60,463 nt of DNA from assembly GCA_015478945.1 (NCBI GenBank), contig JABUQX010022902.1, positions 25,001-85,463 on the forward strand. The letters run 5' to 3'. A program made the translations under genes and the position numbers. The stretch is from Trachelipus rathkii. Lineage: Eukaryota > Arthropoda > Malacostraca > Isopoda > Trachelipodidae. A model generated the notes under the pieces. That model worked only from the letters and a program-made list of their open reading frames with translations, searched no databases and was not told where the DNA came from. Positions 24,105 through 35,860 of this stretch are shown one piece after another. Each line of letters starts with the position of its first letter. The first letter of the stretch is position 1.

Positions 24105-24810
24105 AATATCCCAGAAGTCACACTCCTCAACATCCCCTCAAATAAACCATATGTTACAACCACACATATCTTCTCCTTTTGAAACTTAAATTTTACCATT
24201 TGAATTCTAGTACTCACACAAACAAAATCCACCATAGCTCTTTGCCACAGGTCATCCATCAGAATCGCAACTCCTTCTCTTTCCCCCTCTCATTTCTCTC
24301 TACTCCAGTGCACACATATTTCACTCTACACCACTCGTCTTCACCGATCCCGTTCATCTTTGGTTCAGTCAGTGGAAGCAAATCAAATTTACCCTTTCTA
24401 AATACATTCGTCACCTCTCTCCTCTTCTCCTCACTATTTATCCCTTAACATTCCATGTACCCATACGATTCATACAATTTCGCCGAAAGATACTGGTCGC
24501 TTACTGCGATCACAACCATGTCCCAGAAATGCATAAGCATTCCTAGCAAAAGATAAGTGGTAGTGAGCAGCCAACCCAACTACCACTGACCCTTTAGTCG
24601 CCTCCTACAACACGCAGAACATATGCTGTGAGAATTTTCTCCCCCACATACAGACAGACGTATATGGGAAAAGGTGTTTTCTGTAATGGTGGTAGTGTTT
24701 TATGGTCTGTATGTGATATGGAGAGACTACTCCTGTGTGAGAAGTGTATATATGAGTGCAAGAAGGGCGAACCATTGGGCACTGGAGTGTCATTGAAAAG
24801 TGCCATACAC
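24105..24810 (-). mobile_element. LINE family A copy 2: 5' region and endonuclease start
   Basis: Read on the - strand it starts with a 5' leader (ATTGGCCA..-type leader near 24800, then GGGGGAGAAAATTCTCAC, then GTAGGAGGCGACTAAAGG) and passes into an endonuclease start. That part includes MDDLWQRAMVDFVCVSTRIQ, MVKFKFQKEKICVVVTYG and a Gly/Glu block. The same blocks occur in copies 3, 4 and 5, and the leader word (GTCGTAGAAGGCGACTAA in copy 3) is very common in crustacean genomic sequence. It is truncated at about 24105, inside the endonuclease domain, and has frame breaks. Confidence 0.75.
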
Positions 24811-24839
24811 CTCAAATGCCCAATTGGAGATACCATCCC

Positions 24840-24930
24840 TTCTAGAGCTCTACTTCCCTCCCTCTGCCCCTTTGGTCGCCTATTACAACATACACAACAT
24901 TACATTCTGGGAGCAAAATGTTGTAGGACT
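24840..24930 (-). mobile_element. Extra LINE family A leader fragment
   Basis: The segment TTTGGTCGCCTATTACAACA is, in reverse complement, a diverged version of the family A leader word (GTNGTAGNAGGCGACNAAA). It lies upstream of copy 2 in the same orientation. It is probably the relic of another 5' end or of a duplication of copy 2's leader. Confidence 0.5.
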
Positions 24931-25650
24931 TGGATTGATTAAGGTTGAATCTATATTTATAGTGTTGCTGCAAATGGGTGGTGGTCCGCATTCTTAGTTT
25001 TGAGCTAAGTGCACATGACTGAATGGTCTTGGGAGAGAGTCAAATTCAGATGCATTTTCTTATGGATGTTCATTTAGTATATTATTTGCTAGGTCTGGTT
25101 TTTTTAAAATAGTTCTCAGTTAGGATGTGGTGGATATGTTTTCGTGCTATTCTGATGTATGTCGGTGGCGGTTGTGGTTCCCGGTGGAGTTTTCATGAAT
25201 TTGTTCTTGTATGAACAATGCTGGACAGAGGAGGAGATTATGTTTAATCCGCTTAATAACAGGTTAGAGAGGGGCGGCCATCATGACACATGCGGTGTCT
25301 GATTGCCGAGTTGCTTTGTATGTGGCAAGAATTGAGTGCCTTAATTTCTAAGTGCTTGTCTATGGGTAGTATTTGTGGTTCCAATAAGTTAGGACATGAT
25401 GATTGTGGTAGTTTGAGATGATGTGCATTCCTGTTATATTCTAACGTTGCCTGTGTTTGGGTTATTTTTAGTTTGTTAATTTCCCTTTGTCAGGTAATGG
25501 GTCCATATTGGTGAGGCGTAATTTAGTGTTAATCGGATGAATTGTTTGTATGTGATGGTGGATATCTTTGATATTTGTGATGTCAGTGCCGTTATGATTC
25601 TTAGTATGCTTAGTTTCCTCTGCTTTGCTGATGTTGTATTATTCTTAAAT
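24931..25650. other. Unassigned G/T-rich intron sequence
   Basis: G+T-rich on the + strand, with only short open frames and no recognised repeat or gene. Confidence 0.5.
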
Positions 25651-25654
25651 ATAG

Positions 25655-25825
25655 CTATATATATAGATATAAATTATATATATATATATAGTATATACTA
25701 CATATATATACTCTATAATATATATATATATAGGTACTATATAACTAAATTACTATAATTATATATATTATATACTATTATATACTGATATATATATATA
25801 CTATATATATATATTATATATACAG

Positions 25826-25858
<33 letters not shown>
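25655..25858. repeat. (TA)n array abutting the PRMT6-like exon 2 acceptor
   Basis: Interrupted TA repeat of about 200 bp, ending TATATATAG directly before exon 2. There is no ordinary polypyrimidine tract before this acceptor. Confidence 0.85.
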
Positions 25859-25859
<1 letters not shown>

Positions 25860-25860
<1 letters not shown>

Positions 25861-25974
25861 TTCATAGGATGATGATTAAAGACGAACCAAGAACTCAAGC
25901 TTATAAGGATGCAATATTTAAAAACCAACATCTATTTAAGGACAAAATTGTTATGGATGTGGGAGCAGGGACTG
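25860..25974 (+). CDS. PRMT6-like arginine methyltransferase, exon 2
   Basis: The exon encodes [20 protein letters not shown], then [18 protein letters not shown] and the first base of the next Gly codon. It ends at a strong GTGAGT donor (25975). The IHxxMIxDxxRTxAYxxAI block is the SAM-capping helix of type I PRMTs, and VMDVGAGTG is methyltransferase motif I, the glycine loop that holds SAM. Joining to exon 3 at 36621 completes VGAGTGILSLFAAKAG without a phase break. The start is set by phase with exon 1; the acceptor AG lies within (TA)n, so it could shift slightly. Confidence 0.92.
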
Positions 25975-26639
25975 GTGAGTTACTATGTGGAATTCAGTAT
26001 CTTTTCTTTATAGTATTTTCATAATTCTTGGTAGGTGCCTAAAGTTAGATCTAGCTTTAATACTTCTAAAATCTTTTTTAACACTTTTTTTTTTATAGAG
26101 TTATATAGACTCGATTTCATATTTTTTTTTAAGCTTCATTCCATTTGCACTTTTTATCACTTCATTATTAGTGTGGGTTTAAATCGTATGTTTTGTACTG
26201 TTTATTTTTGTTAATATTACGTTACATTCCACCCACACGTGTGTAGGATATGAAAATTTTAACTACCATTCCAACATCTTGATCTGATCATGTTTTTAAT
26301 GAATTTTATTGTTAGTGTACAGAAATAAGTATCAAAATTTCATAAGCATTTCTTTTTACTCCAGTTCATTTTATACCTCCTCCTTCATACCAGTCTTTAT
26401 TATTCTTCCTCTTTGACATTATAGATTTATACCTATTATTCCATGTCATTTTCGTATGGTATCTGCTAAAACATTTGTTTGTGCCTTTGTTTGGTTCACA
26501 CACCCCCATTTTTTTTAGTAACTTCCTGAATTTTCCCTCATATTTTTTTTTACTGTTTAATTTAACCAGTCTTATTCCTTTACCCTTATGTAAACGTTAT
26601 ATTATTATTACTTCTACGGTTATGCTGCTTTTATTATCA

Positions 26640-26643
26640 TTTC

Positions 26644-26735
<92 letters not shown>
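26640..26735. repeat. (TTA)n microsatellite
   Basis: About 30 near-perfect ATT units. It abuts the 3' end of LINE family A copy 1 (on the - strand), so in the element's sense it reads as an (AAT)n tail. Confidence 0.9.
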
Positions 26736-26736
<1 letters not shown>

Positions 26737-26744
26737 TCTTCTTC

Positions 26745-28665
26745 ATCTACCTTTTCTCCCCAAGACTGGGGGTAAGGTGCGTACATGCATAAGACTATAA
26801 AAGCAGTAAGAGATATGACGACAGTCGAAAAGAAGCGCCAAGCATCTTACCGTCCCCTACTGGTACCATTAATAGTAAGAACTCGTCGCAGTCAGAAAAT
26901 CCACCCTAGAGCTTCATGGGACCCAGGTGGGCCACAACCATACCCCCCCACAAAACCCCGCCATTCTCTCCTGCAGACATTCCTTTACTGACTCAATCCT
27001 TTTTCTTCGGTTCTCCAGCCGGTCGGCTTCCCAACCACTCACCACTATACATCGCTTAACCAACGACTATCACTTCATCCTTTCCACATGACCAAACCAT
27101 CTCAACTACCATCATTATTCTCTTTTTACCCCTTTCTTCAAACCACACAACTCTCTAATACGTTCATTCCTCATGTTTTCAATTTCAATTCTTCTCCCAC
27201 CTAGCACGCCCAGATTGTCCAACTGAAACACATTGAATTTTAGAATCCATAACTTCTTATTCCAGAACCATAGTCTCACTGCTATACAATAACACAGGAA
27301 CAACATACCCTCATCAAGACCCTAGCGCTCAAGACTTAGTCCTTTTTACATTCACCCAACAATTTTAATTGCACCAGGCCACCGTTCCTGCCATTTTTTC
27401 CCCCCCCCCACCAAACGACCAAAAACCCCCTTGTCCTCTTTTTACATTAACCCCCCCAATAAAACAAAAAACTTTTTTTTTTTCGATCATCCGGTCCCTT
27501 CTCATCCAACATATATCCTAAATATTTAAACTTAGACACTTGTTCCAGCTGGCCACCATCTAACATAACTTCACACCGAGGATGTCCTCACTCACAACCA
27601 AACCTGACTCTTATTTACGCGTTTACTTTCAAACCTCTTCCTTTACACACCCTGACAAATCTCTCTACCAATCCTCTTCAACTCTCTTCAGATTCGCCAC
27701 AAGAACCAAATCATCCGCATAAGTAATAGGTGGGCCACCCTCCACTCAGCTCCATTCTCCACATCGTTCTAACACCATTTCCTGCACACCCCCACCTCTA
27801 ATTCTTTCCATAACCCCATCCGATATACAAATTGAATAACAGGAGACAAACCACAACCCTGTTTCACTTCGCTATTAATTACTAATCCAATCACCTTTGA
27901 CACCAATTGTATTCTTACACACGCCTCATTATCGTCATACATAATTCTTTTGATTCCATCAGAAGCCTACCACCAAGCACCATATATCACTAATACCTGC
28001 CATAGATCTCCCTATTAACCCTATCATTTACGCCTGTTGCAAATCCACTAAACCTAAATACAATATTCTTCTTCTCCCTCATTTTCTCAATCATTTGTTC
28101 TCAATCCGTAAAGATTTGATCAACACATTCCTCTAACCACTCTTAATGCACCTTGTATCTTCACAATCAATCTTCAGTTTCACTCGGACGCACTCTTTCG
28201 ACCAAAATACCAGCATGATATCTTCCCTACAACACAATTAAATACCTATTCCCCTACAATTTTTACAGTTCCCCTTTTCTCCCTTACCCTTATATAAGCG
28301 TACGTACTATACTGCTCTCCTCCAATCCCTTGGAACTATACCCTCCATAATACTGCCTTTATTACACAACTTCCAAATCCAATCCCAATCACGATCTCGC
28401 CTCCGTTATCTCGATTCTCTTCACCAGTAATTTCAGTCAACTGCCAGATTTACCATTCCTTAACTTCTCACTCTACCCATTACCTCCTCCTTGCTAATAA
28501 CCTAATCCCCCAAAATACCTATTCCTTCTTCCACCATCAAAACCCACACACATCACCTATCACCTCTTCATTACTGCCATTATGATGCAGATTTTCGAAG
28601 TGTTCTTCCACACTCCCCTCACATCCTTCATCAGTTACACAAGCACCATCCCTATTCATTATTCT
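26745..28665 (-). mobile_element. LINE family A copy 1: reverse transcriptase and 3' region
   Basis: On the - strand this is the 3' half of an APE-type non-LTR retrotransposon. The YADD catalytic box (TATGCGGATGAT, then TTGGTTCT) is at about 27710-27721. Downstream in the element's sense come the conserved VEL/FKYLG-type region, an MRN(E)RIRELCG(L)KKGV motif at 27115-27190, and a 3' end carrying CCCCCAGTCTTGGGGAG. Copy 4 at 54.2-57.4 kb aligns with it from end to end. Frameshifts and stops throughout make it dead. It lacks the endonuclease half. Confidence 0.82.
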
Positions 28666-28779
28666 AAGCATTATTTTTTCATCATTATATTAGTTATTAT
28701 TATGTATTATTATATGATTATTATTATATATTATTTTATTATATTATATTATTATATTATTATTATTATTTTTATTTAG

Positions 28780-28998
28780 TAACGCCTCGTGGCGCAGGAG
28801 GTTGAGTCGCCACCTCTCATACGAGAGGACGCTTGTTCAAATCCTCTGCGTAGCAGTTGGAGTTTTATCTACCTGAGGGCAAGAATTAAAACTTGACTGC
28901 GAACATGTTGGTGGCGCTGGTTTGGGATAGCCTGCCTTAAAGTTCGATTTCCTGTGGTCCCCCCGTGTTACCCCCTGCATATGGGATAAAGCACGTTT
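28780..28998 (+). mobile_element. tRNA-derived SINE
   Basis: The 5' part looks like a tRNA gene. An A-box-like TGGCGCAGGAGG lies at 28790-28801 and a B-box-like TGTTCAAATCC at 28834-28844, with a D-loop/anticodon-like stretch containing CTCTCATACGAGAG between them. A tRNA-unrelated body of about 140 bp follows, ending GCACGTTTATTTTATT and running into (ATT)n. The boxes are the internal RNA polymerase III promoter. It lies between two (ATT)n arrays. It is not a functional tRNA, because the acceptor-stem pairing and the correct 3' end are absent. Confidence 0.8.
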
Positions 28999-29078
28999 AT
29001 TTTATTTTTATTATTATTATTTAATTATTGACTATTATTATTATTATATTATTGATAATTATTATTATTATATCATTC

Positions 29079-29125
<47 letters not shown>
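28999..29125. repeat. (ATT)n microsatellite
   Basis: Interrupted ATT repeats following the SINE, perfect from about 29080 to 29122. A similar array precedes the SINE at about 28685-28770. Confidence 0.9.
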
Positions 29126-29127
<2 letters not shown>

Positions 29128-32100
29128 TGTTTTCCCTTTTTACCCGTTTTGATTCCTGCCCTATTCCGTCTTACATACTTTAAGTAGTCGTTCTATGCTC
29201 CCCTTCAGGGGTATTCCCCACCATCTTCCCTGCACTGCCTCTTAATTCTTCCAAATGTCCATCCCTTCCCTGGTGTTGGGCCTACTCCCTTTGGTTGAAG
29301 GTACATTAAAATCTTCCTTTTAGCCTTTGACCAAGCCAAATATTGTGGGGGACCCAAACCTCAGTCAATTCCTGAGGAGGCTGTCCTGTGCGCTTGGATG
29401 TATAATCTCTTGCATAGCGTCTGATCTGTATGGGATTCGGATCAAGACAATGTTCAACGTTTCAGAGATTAATTCCAAGTCACAGACACAGCCCCAGCCC
29501 ATTACAATGGTGTGAAATTCCGGGAGGGGGAGATATTCCAGGCTCTATGTGGTTTTATTTTAATATGTTCATTCATTTTGTGGGGCAGTCTGTCTTTTTT
29601 ATTTACTCACTTGTTATATTTGTTTATCTACTTCATGTTGTAGTATCAGTGGTGTTTATGTTTCATGAGAAAGTTTAATAATAAATTTACATATTTAAGA
29701 TAGACAGGCAACCACCATCTTCCTTCAGGCTTCGCACTTAACGTTTCCCTGGCCATTTCCAGACCTGTTGTAAGCAAGGTCTTTGATGCTCTCACAGATG
29801 AGATGTTCCGCAACACGAATCTATTCACTTAGGACCCCATCTAGGCATTTCGACACTTCAAGCTTCCATCTTATTCCATGTTCCCAGATGTCTCCACGAG
29901 TGGGAAGACCCGCTTTTCTACGTTTCATTCCTGAACCAGCCTATATACCAGCGATACCAGACCTCTCTTCAAATGTGCCCAAGAAGGCTTCGTATCCTCT
30001 TTATTTTCATTTACGATCGGGAACTTTCACATCACTTACGAATCGTAGCCCGCTCTTTCTCAACAACGCCTTAGAAAGATCCTCTGTACAAATAACTCCT
30101 AATTAATGCCACTGCGTAGCAGTTTCCTTATCATTAGAGCCACTTGAAGAACTCAAAAGTTACGATTTAGACTCAATGTTGACTGTGTGACATTCCCATT
30201 GGATCTACCTCGGATGATGTGCGTAACACTGCAAAAGGAACAATATTTTCCGCAAAGATAAAGATGAATACACTTGATGACATTCTTGCCCACCTACAGA
30301 GGAGAAAGTCACCTGTGACTAATATCTACAGGTTCCCTCTCTTCGCTTTAGCTCCCGCTTTGCGTACCCCTAGGCTGATTTTCAACCTATGGTGTACCTT
30401 TCTCACCCACGAAAATTAAATTTTTTTTTTACCATTTATTCTGTTCGCCCGTACATTCCAAGCCCTAGGAGGTGCAGTAATTGTCATAAATTAGACCACC
30501 TTAAGACGTATTCTTGATCCTGGACATCTCTCCCAGAATGTTCTGTACTTCTTCAATTTCAAGGACCTCCCATCAAATGTCTATCGTTTTTGTTGTAACG
30601 AGAGGACTGGAGCCAAGCCACATGCTGCGCTGAAGAGAATTTGTCTGCTTTCTCTGCTTTTTCCGATTCTCTGAGTTGGACGATTGTGACTAATCGAGGT
30701 TCTCTTCATCAGCAGGCTCCAAATCCACAGGTCTCCCACCATCGCAACCTCTCTTCTGAGATACTCTAACATGGAAGCCGTATTCTCTTGAGGACTATTC
30801 TCGTTAGCCAACTGTTCTAATTTTCCTGATATGATTAGGACGACCATTCGTCAATGTCTCCAGAACGTATATCCCCCTCTTATGATATCCAATATCCATG
30901 CCCCGTCCCGCAAAATCTTGACCTCTCTGCCCTTCCTAAGTTCCTTCATAGTACTGTCTTTCCCAGTAGAGAAAATGTCCTTGGTTCCCTCCAACCTTGC
31001 AGATTAGCATCCATTTTGCAGGCGTTCGGTGATGATTTCCCCTGGGAAACCTTCTTTTCAATAAACGCATGGCTCTTGTCTCTCCCATTCTCCTTGTCTG
31101 GTCTTTTCATTTACTTACCGAGACTCCCAAATTTTTCTAAACTGCTTTCCGGGATTGCACTAGCAGAACGCCCGCAGCTCTTTTAAAGAGAGAGATCGCC
31201 GCACTTACACTCCTTTAGTGACGTCGAGGATGCCTCTCAAAGTTCGAGCACACTCGCGGACTCTGAGACTTCTCATCACTAAAACTTTCCGGATCTACTC
31301 CAGCGACTTTCCCATCTTCCCTCAACACTTTAGGAAACGTCTCCTTGGACTCTATATCCGGATTCCATCTTGCAAACGACCGGGCTCTTCCACGCCTATT
31401 TAAGGCTGATTAGTCAGAATAAGTCAGAGGTACCTCAATCAGACCCATCTCTGTTCCTCATCAGACTGATTATCATTCAGTCCAACGTCTTGCACATCAC
31501 TCATCCTTTCCCGAGCAACCCAAAAACAGGGCGAGACTGAACCGACCACTGACCAGCTGCTTTCTGCCCTGGGGTGGGGGTGGCTGGCAACGTCCTCAAC
31601 ACCCAAAATTGCCTCTAATTTGTTCTGTCTTTGGCGGTGGGTGATGTGGATTGTAGCCTCGCCAGCCTCCTATGTAAGGACCCACTCACTTTGTTGGGAA
31701 CCGCGAATATCTGCTTCCCTGCTCACAGTGCACTTCCCGTCTCCATGATATCCCCCTTCGTCTAAGATATGATCTTCAAAACAGGAGGACCTTCTTACAC
31801 CGTTTCGGCAACTCCCTATATGCTTGTTCTAGGGAAACTTTGGCCTCCGCCACTAGTTACGAGGTGATTCTGTTTCGTCTTCAAGTGTGGATTGGCTCGT
31901 GAAATTCTTAAACACGTTTTCCAAGGGATGCCCTAATACAGGACTTCCTACGAACGAACGATTCGAGACCCATACTTCCTCTTGTGTGAACATTTCCCTG
32001 AGCTCACTATCAACCATCGACCGTCCGTTTTATGTGGGTTAGGTCCGTTTTTCTCTACGGCAGCAACCTCTACCCAATAACATCTCTATGTCAAGCATTT

Positions 32101-32794
32101 CACAGGAGCTGTACCCCAGATGACAATACAGCATAGTAGATTGAGTCTTGTTCCGACAGAATGCATTTATGCCCTGCCTCCCTTCAAAGAAATTAGTTTC
32201 TTCAACTACCGACCTTCTTATCTCTTGTTAACACGACTCTGGATTCTAATATAAAAAAACGCACATGCACATTCCTAGCTACCCAAGATGTAGTTGTTCT
32301 GCTACTCTGTGGTAGTAGCCGGAATGTGCCCAAGCAAATCGGGAGAAAGGGAATCTTTCATGCTCAGAAAACAAGACCCTACTACATCAAACCTATTCCT
32401 TATTAAGGCCGCCTCTGCCCATTGTAGGTTTATCAACCATAGACTAGGAGGCAGTATTTTAGGAAGTACGTATCTACAGTGACATCATTCACAGTTTTGC
32501 AAAATATATCGTGTCAGCACCCTTACTCACAGCCCACAAACTTCTGACGTCATCTTAGGATCCGGATCTGTTGCTGACCTGCTGGGATCTAGCTTCGCGA
32601 CATACTCCAGCGAATTGCAATATAAGGAGACTTTCTGCACAATTCGATCTCGAAGTCCAACTCCCAAACTTCCCTATTCAACCAAGAGAAGACCCATTTT
32701 GCAACCACCATTTCACTCCTTTCAGAATTTTGACTACTTTGGGAGCGTGCAAAGATTGTGCGCGCGCCTGGACCTGAAGGTATCTCGAACCAGA
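29126..32794. other. C/T-rich unassigned intronic stretch
   Basis: The + strand is strongly pyrimidine-rich for about 3.5 kb and carries many short open frames, the longest 107-110 codons at 29783-30106 and 30854-31186. I could not match any of them to a family. The composition suggests a decayed retroelement on one strand, but no RT, protease or integrase motif was found. Confidence 0.5.
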
Positions 32795-33000
32795 TGCTTC
32801 GCCTTCTCCATGAGTAGACTTTAACTTTAGTATTCTACCTCTTCCTTCACAACTGTATTTGGGTGGAAGGCTATTTACCCTACCCCCACCCCCATTTGAT
32901 CTGCAGCCTATGTTGTCCTTGTCTCCAAATCTGGGTAGTTTCCGACATCAACTAGCAATTGGAGACCCCTGCGATGCTTAAATTTCTTGTAAGGTTGTAG
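32795..33000 (-). repeat. LTR-like direct repeat, copy A
   Basis: The segment contains CTGTATTTGGGTGGAAGG, CTACCCCCACCCCCATTTG, ATCTGCAGCCTATGTTGTCC and CATCAACTAGCAATTG. It is repeated in the same orientation at about 35650-35860 with scattered differences. The pair flanks a retropepsin fragment read from the - strand, so this copy would be the 3' LTR. Exact TG..CA ends and a polypurine tract were not identified. Confidence 0.55.
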
Positions 33001-34327
33001 CAGATTTACGTTAATAAACGTACAAAAATCTGAATTTAAATGGTCGTGAGGCTGTCTATCAGGGCAACTGAAGGGAATAAAATAACAAACACAGACACAC
33101 TTTAAATTTATTACAAAGAAAATAACCATACACACACACTTATAATAATTATTTAAATTTTCTCCCAACAGGCATACACAAATACAAAAAATTATTTTTT
33201 ATCGATAATACCAACACCCACCTTATATAGCGAAATTACAAAAATTTAATCTTTTACGTATTCCGAATACCACTTCTTAAAAGGTTACCGAAAAATACTT
33301 ACAGCTATACCACTACACCAATTCTAAACACTCAAGCATACAGTTTCCATTACATCATACTACAATTATCTTAATTTTACGATCAATACTAAACATATAA
33401 TATGTATAGAAACAAAGTGAAAACAACAAGTAATAAATTGTTTTCAATAAAGAAATGTAATATAAAAAAACTATACATAAATAATTGTCAATTCTGACTT
33501 CTAGTCTTTGTTTAGAATTTACAGTACCTTGCTTGAGTCTCTTCCAGATACCCTTTTAGACCAGGGAGTTCCACTTTATTTTCGGGTTTTTCGGACCTGA
33601 ATGTAGTGGTAAGACTTACTGTGCCTACACTATTTATGGTACCTATCCTTTTTTTCGGTACCTATACGTTATTGATTTTCTGTTTATCACAGTATTTGTT
33701 CCAATTATGGTACCCTTTCAAATGGTACCTGTACTTTTTATTTAATTTTCGCTTTCAATTTCTAATTTTCAAAATGTTTTCCTCAATCTTCTTTGTCAAT
33801 CTAATCGGTAAATCTCCTATATTTTCAGTTTATATCTTCCAAATTTTTTATTTCAATAATTTATTTTCGTTTCCAGATGTCAATCTTAGTTTTCTAGTTT
33901 TATGTTTTACAATATATGTAGTACCACGATACTACAGTCAGTTTTAGGGGTACCGCACCACTGAATTTACTCGGTACCCAAGTACTTCCAGGATGCTGTT
34001 CCAAAAATTGAAAACAGCCACGAAAATAAATTCCGTTCTAGAAGAACAATCAAGCTCAAAAAAATGAAGTCCCAAAAAAATTCAGCTCCAAAAAAAAACT
34101 GAAAGGAAACAAAAAAAACAAATCCTAACTTAACAAAAATAAATGAAGGAATTAAACAATAAATATCGTTAAGTGAATTACTATGAATCAAAATTTTAAC
34201 ATTAACTATATAAATTAATCTTGATCAAATCACTTAAATCAATCAAATCAAATTCTAAAATAATCAAACATATAAAATTCAAAATTCAAAAATCAAATAT
34301 TAATTCAAAAAAATCATAACAAGAGAA
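33001..34327. other. AT-rich interior of the LTR-like pair
   Basis: No RT or integrase motif is visible. The hexamer GGTACC occurs six times between 33638 and 33978. The 113-codon frame at 33606-33947 is Phe/Leu-rich from T-rich DNA and is probably not a gene. Confidence 0.5.
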
Positions 34328-34678
34328 TCATAAGAAAAAGAAAAAAAATACAATCAACAAAAATAATTTGTAGCTACCTGGCCAATGTTGTTCAACCTCC
34401 CCTAACGTTCCTATCTCTACTTTTAGCAAAACCTCTTCCCCAAGCTCCAATATCACCTGATCCAATCCCTTTGATCTTCCCATTTGTACTCCTCTTCTCT
34501 GTATCTGCCACGTAACTCTCTCAATCTCTCGTACCACAGATGTATTCACTAAAGAAATCTGAGCCCCAGTATCAATCAGTCCACAAAATACTCTCCCATT
34601 CACCTGCACTTTCACCTCCATTCTTCCACTTATCCCATGCACGCAATACACTACCTGCTTCGATTTCACCATGGACAA
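34328..34678 (-). pseudogene. Retropepsin (aspartic protease) fragment of a Gypsy-type LTR retrotransposon
   Basis: The 116-codon - strand frame contains VNGRVFCGLIDTGAQISLVN, the DTGA active-site loop of retroviral-type proteases with the usual preceding beta strand and following helix start. It is followed by a flap/second-strand region with GRSKGLDQVILELGEEVLLK. The order matches the approx. 100-residue pepsin-like domain encoded between gag and pol in Gypsy-type elements. The frame runs into a Phe-rich nonsense tail after PGSYK. No start of gag, RT or integrase was found, so this is a deletion derivative. It lies between the repeats at 32.8 and 35.7 kb, in antisense to the host PRMT gene. 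Confidence 0.8.
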
Positions 34679-35649
34679 TCATTTCCACATCCTCACTCAC
34701 TTCCTAACAGAATCAATCCTCCAACTCCAATCTCGCAAAACCATACTTCACCATCAAACTTCTTTCTCGATTACCCAATTCATAAACTTGTACTCCAGCC
34801 TTAAAACACGTAAAAATTGAAGCTCACCCAGCTTTTGCACGCATTTTAGACGTTCATAATGTCTTATACTACGAGCAGTCAAGTCCCAACCAATAAATGC
34901 ACACCATACAATCCTTGTAATTATACGCGTTTATTAGGTTGCGTGTTCAAAGCATGTTAGGCTTCATACATTTCCTTTAAATCCTTCATAAAATTCTTTC
35001 CCAGCCATCCTAATCCCTACTCTGCTCGGGTTCTTACATACTCAGTCATAACTTCCCTCTGCCAATTCTTCTATAGCTATAAATACTCTCAAGCACTCTC
35101 GCAAGACCAACACTATTCACCTAGCTTAACATCTTGCAAACCCACGGCTACACACACACTCACTCGCACATAGACGATAGAATGACCCCCACCCGCTGAC
35201 TTTTTAACTTTTCCTCATTCTAATGCCTTAGGCAAATATTCACGGGCTGATTTTGCTTCTTACATTCATTTTTCACTCTCAGGCATACTCTCGAAAGTAA
35301 AGCGCAGCACATCCTCTATTCCTTTCACCGCGAACAATATCAACCTTTCATAATCAAAACACTCAAATCTTCCAAAGTCCTCGCAAGCCTACTATCAAAA
35401 CTATTCCTCCATTCTCTGAATACACTAAGGGTTGGTGGTCCGTTCGCACAACAAACTTCATAATCCCATACAAAAACGGACGCAACGACTTCAAACAAAA
35501 CCTCTAAAGCAGCAAAATCTCTCTCTCTCTCTTGACTCTTCCTTCAGCTCCTCATCTAAAACGCTTCGAAAAATCGCAATCACTCGCGCTTTTCTCTCCA
35601 ATCGCCACCACATCACCTGTTCTGTGCACAAACAACCCCCCATCGACAG
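34679..35649 (-). other. Probable decayed gag/leader region of the LTR element
   Basis: This lies between the retropepsin and the putative 5' LTR on the - strand. I could not identify a capsid or zinc-knuckle sequence. A - strand segment just inside the repeat (TGGTGGCGATTGGAG near 35600) could be a primer-binding site, but this is unproven. Confidence 0.35.
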
Positions 35650-35860
35650 ATCTTCGCCCTTTCAATGCGTAGCTTTAACTCTAAGTAATTTACCTCTTCC
35701 CTCTCCACCAACTGTATTTGGGTGGAAGGCGATTTACCCTACCCCCACCCTCATTTGATCTGCAGCCTATGTTGTCCTTGTCTCCAAATCTGGGTAATTT
35801 CTGACATCAACTAGCAATTGAGACTCCTGCGATGTTAAAATTTCTTTCAAGGTGAAAGAG
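35650..35860 (-). repeat. LTR-like direct repeat, copy B
   Basis: Second copy of the 32795-33000 repeat, sharing CTGTATTTGGGTGGAAGG, ATCTGCAGCCTATGTTGTCC and CATCAACTAGCAATTG. It would be the 5' LTR of the - strand element. The 2.65-kb spacing is too short for an intact Gypsy element, consistent with the missing pol genes. Confidence 0.55.

Larger units (their letters stand above)
20383..25859 (+). other. PRMT6-like intron 1
   Basis: The intron has a GTTAGT donor and an AG acceptor inside or at the end of a (TA)n array. It holds AT-rich sequence, a purine-rich GAA/GGA low-complexity tract (about 22190-22335), LINE fragments at 24105-24930 and otherwise unassigned DNA. Around 21600-21890 two loosely similar segments share GGTTA and TTCGATTGGG words. 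The 134- and 154-codon overlapping frames at 21.93-22.39 kb read the purine tract on opposite strands and are not convincing genes. Confidence 0.7.

Noticed and set aside
26475..26792. 105-codon frame with a long Leu run
   Set aside because: The Leu run is the (TTA)n microsatellite.
28780..28860. Functional tRNA gene
   Set aside because: A- and B-box-like sequences are present, but the stems do not pair as in a tRNA and a SINE body with tail follows.
34679..35649. Intact Gypsy gag gene
   Set aside because: No continuous frame or zinc knuckle could be found, so only a probable decayed region is noted.
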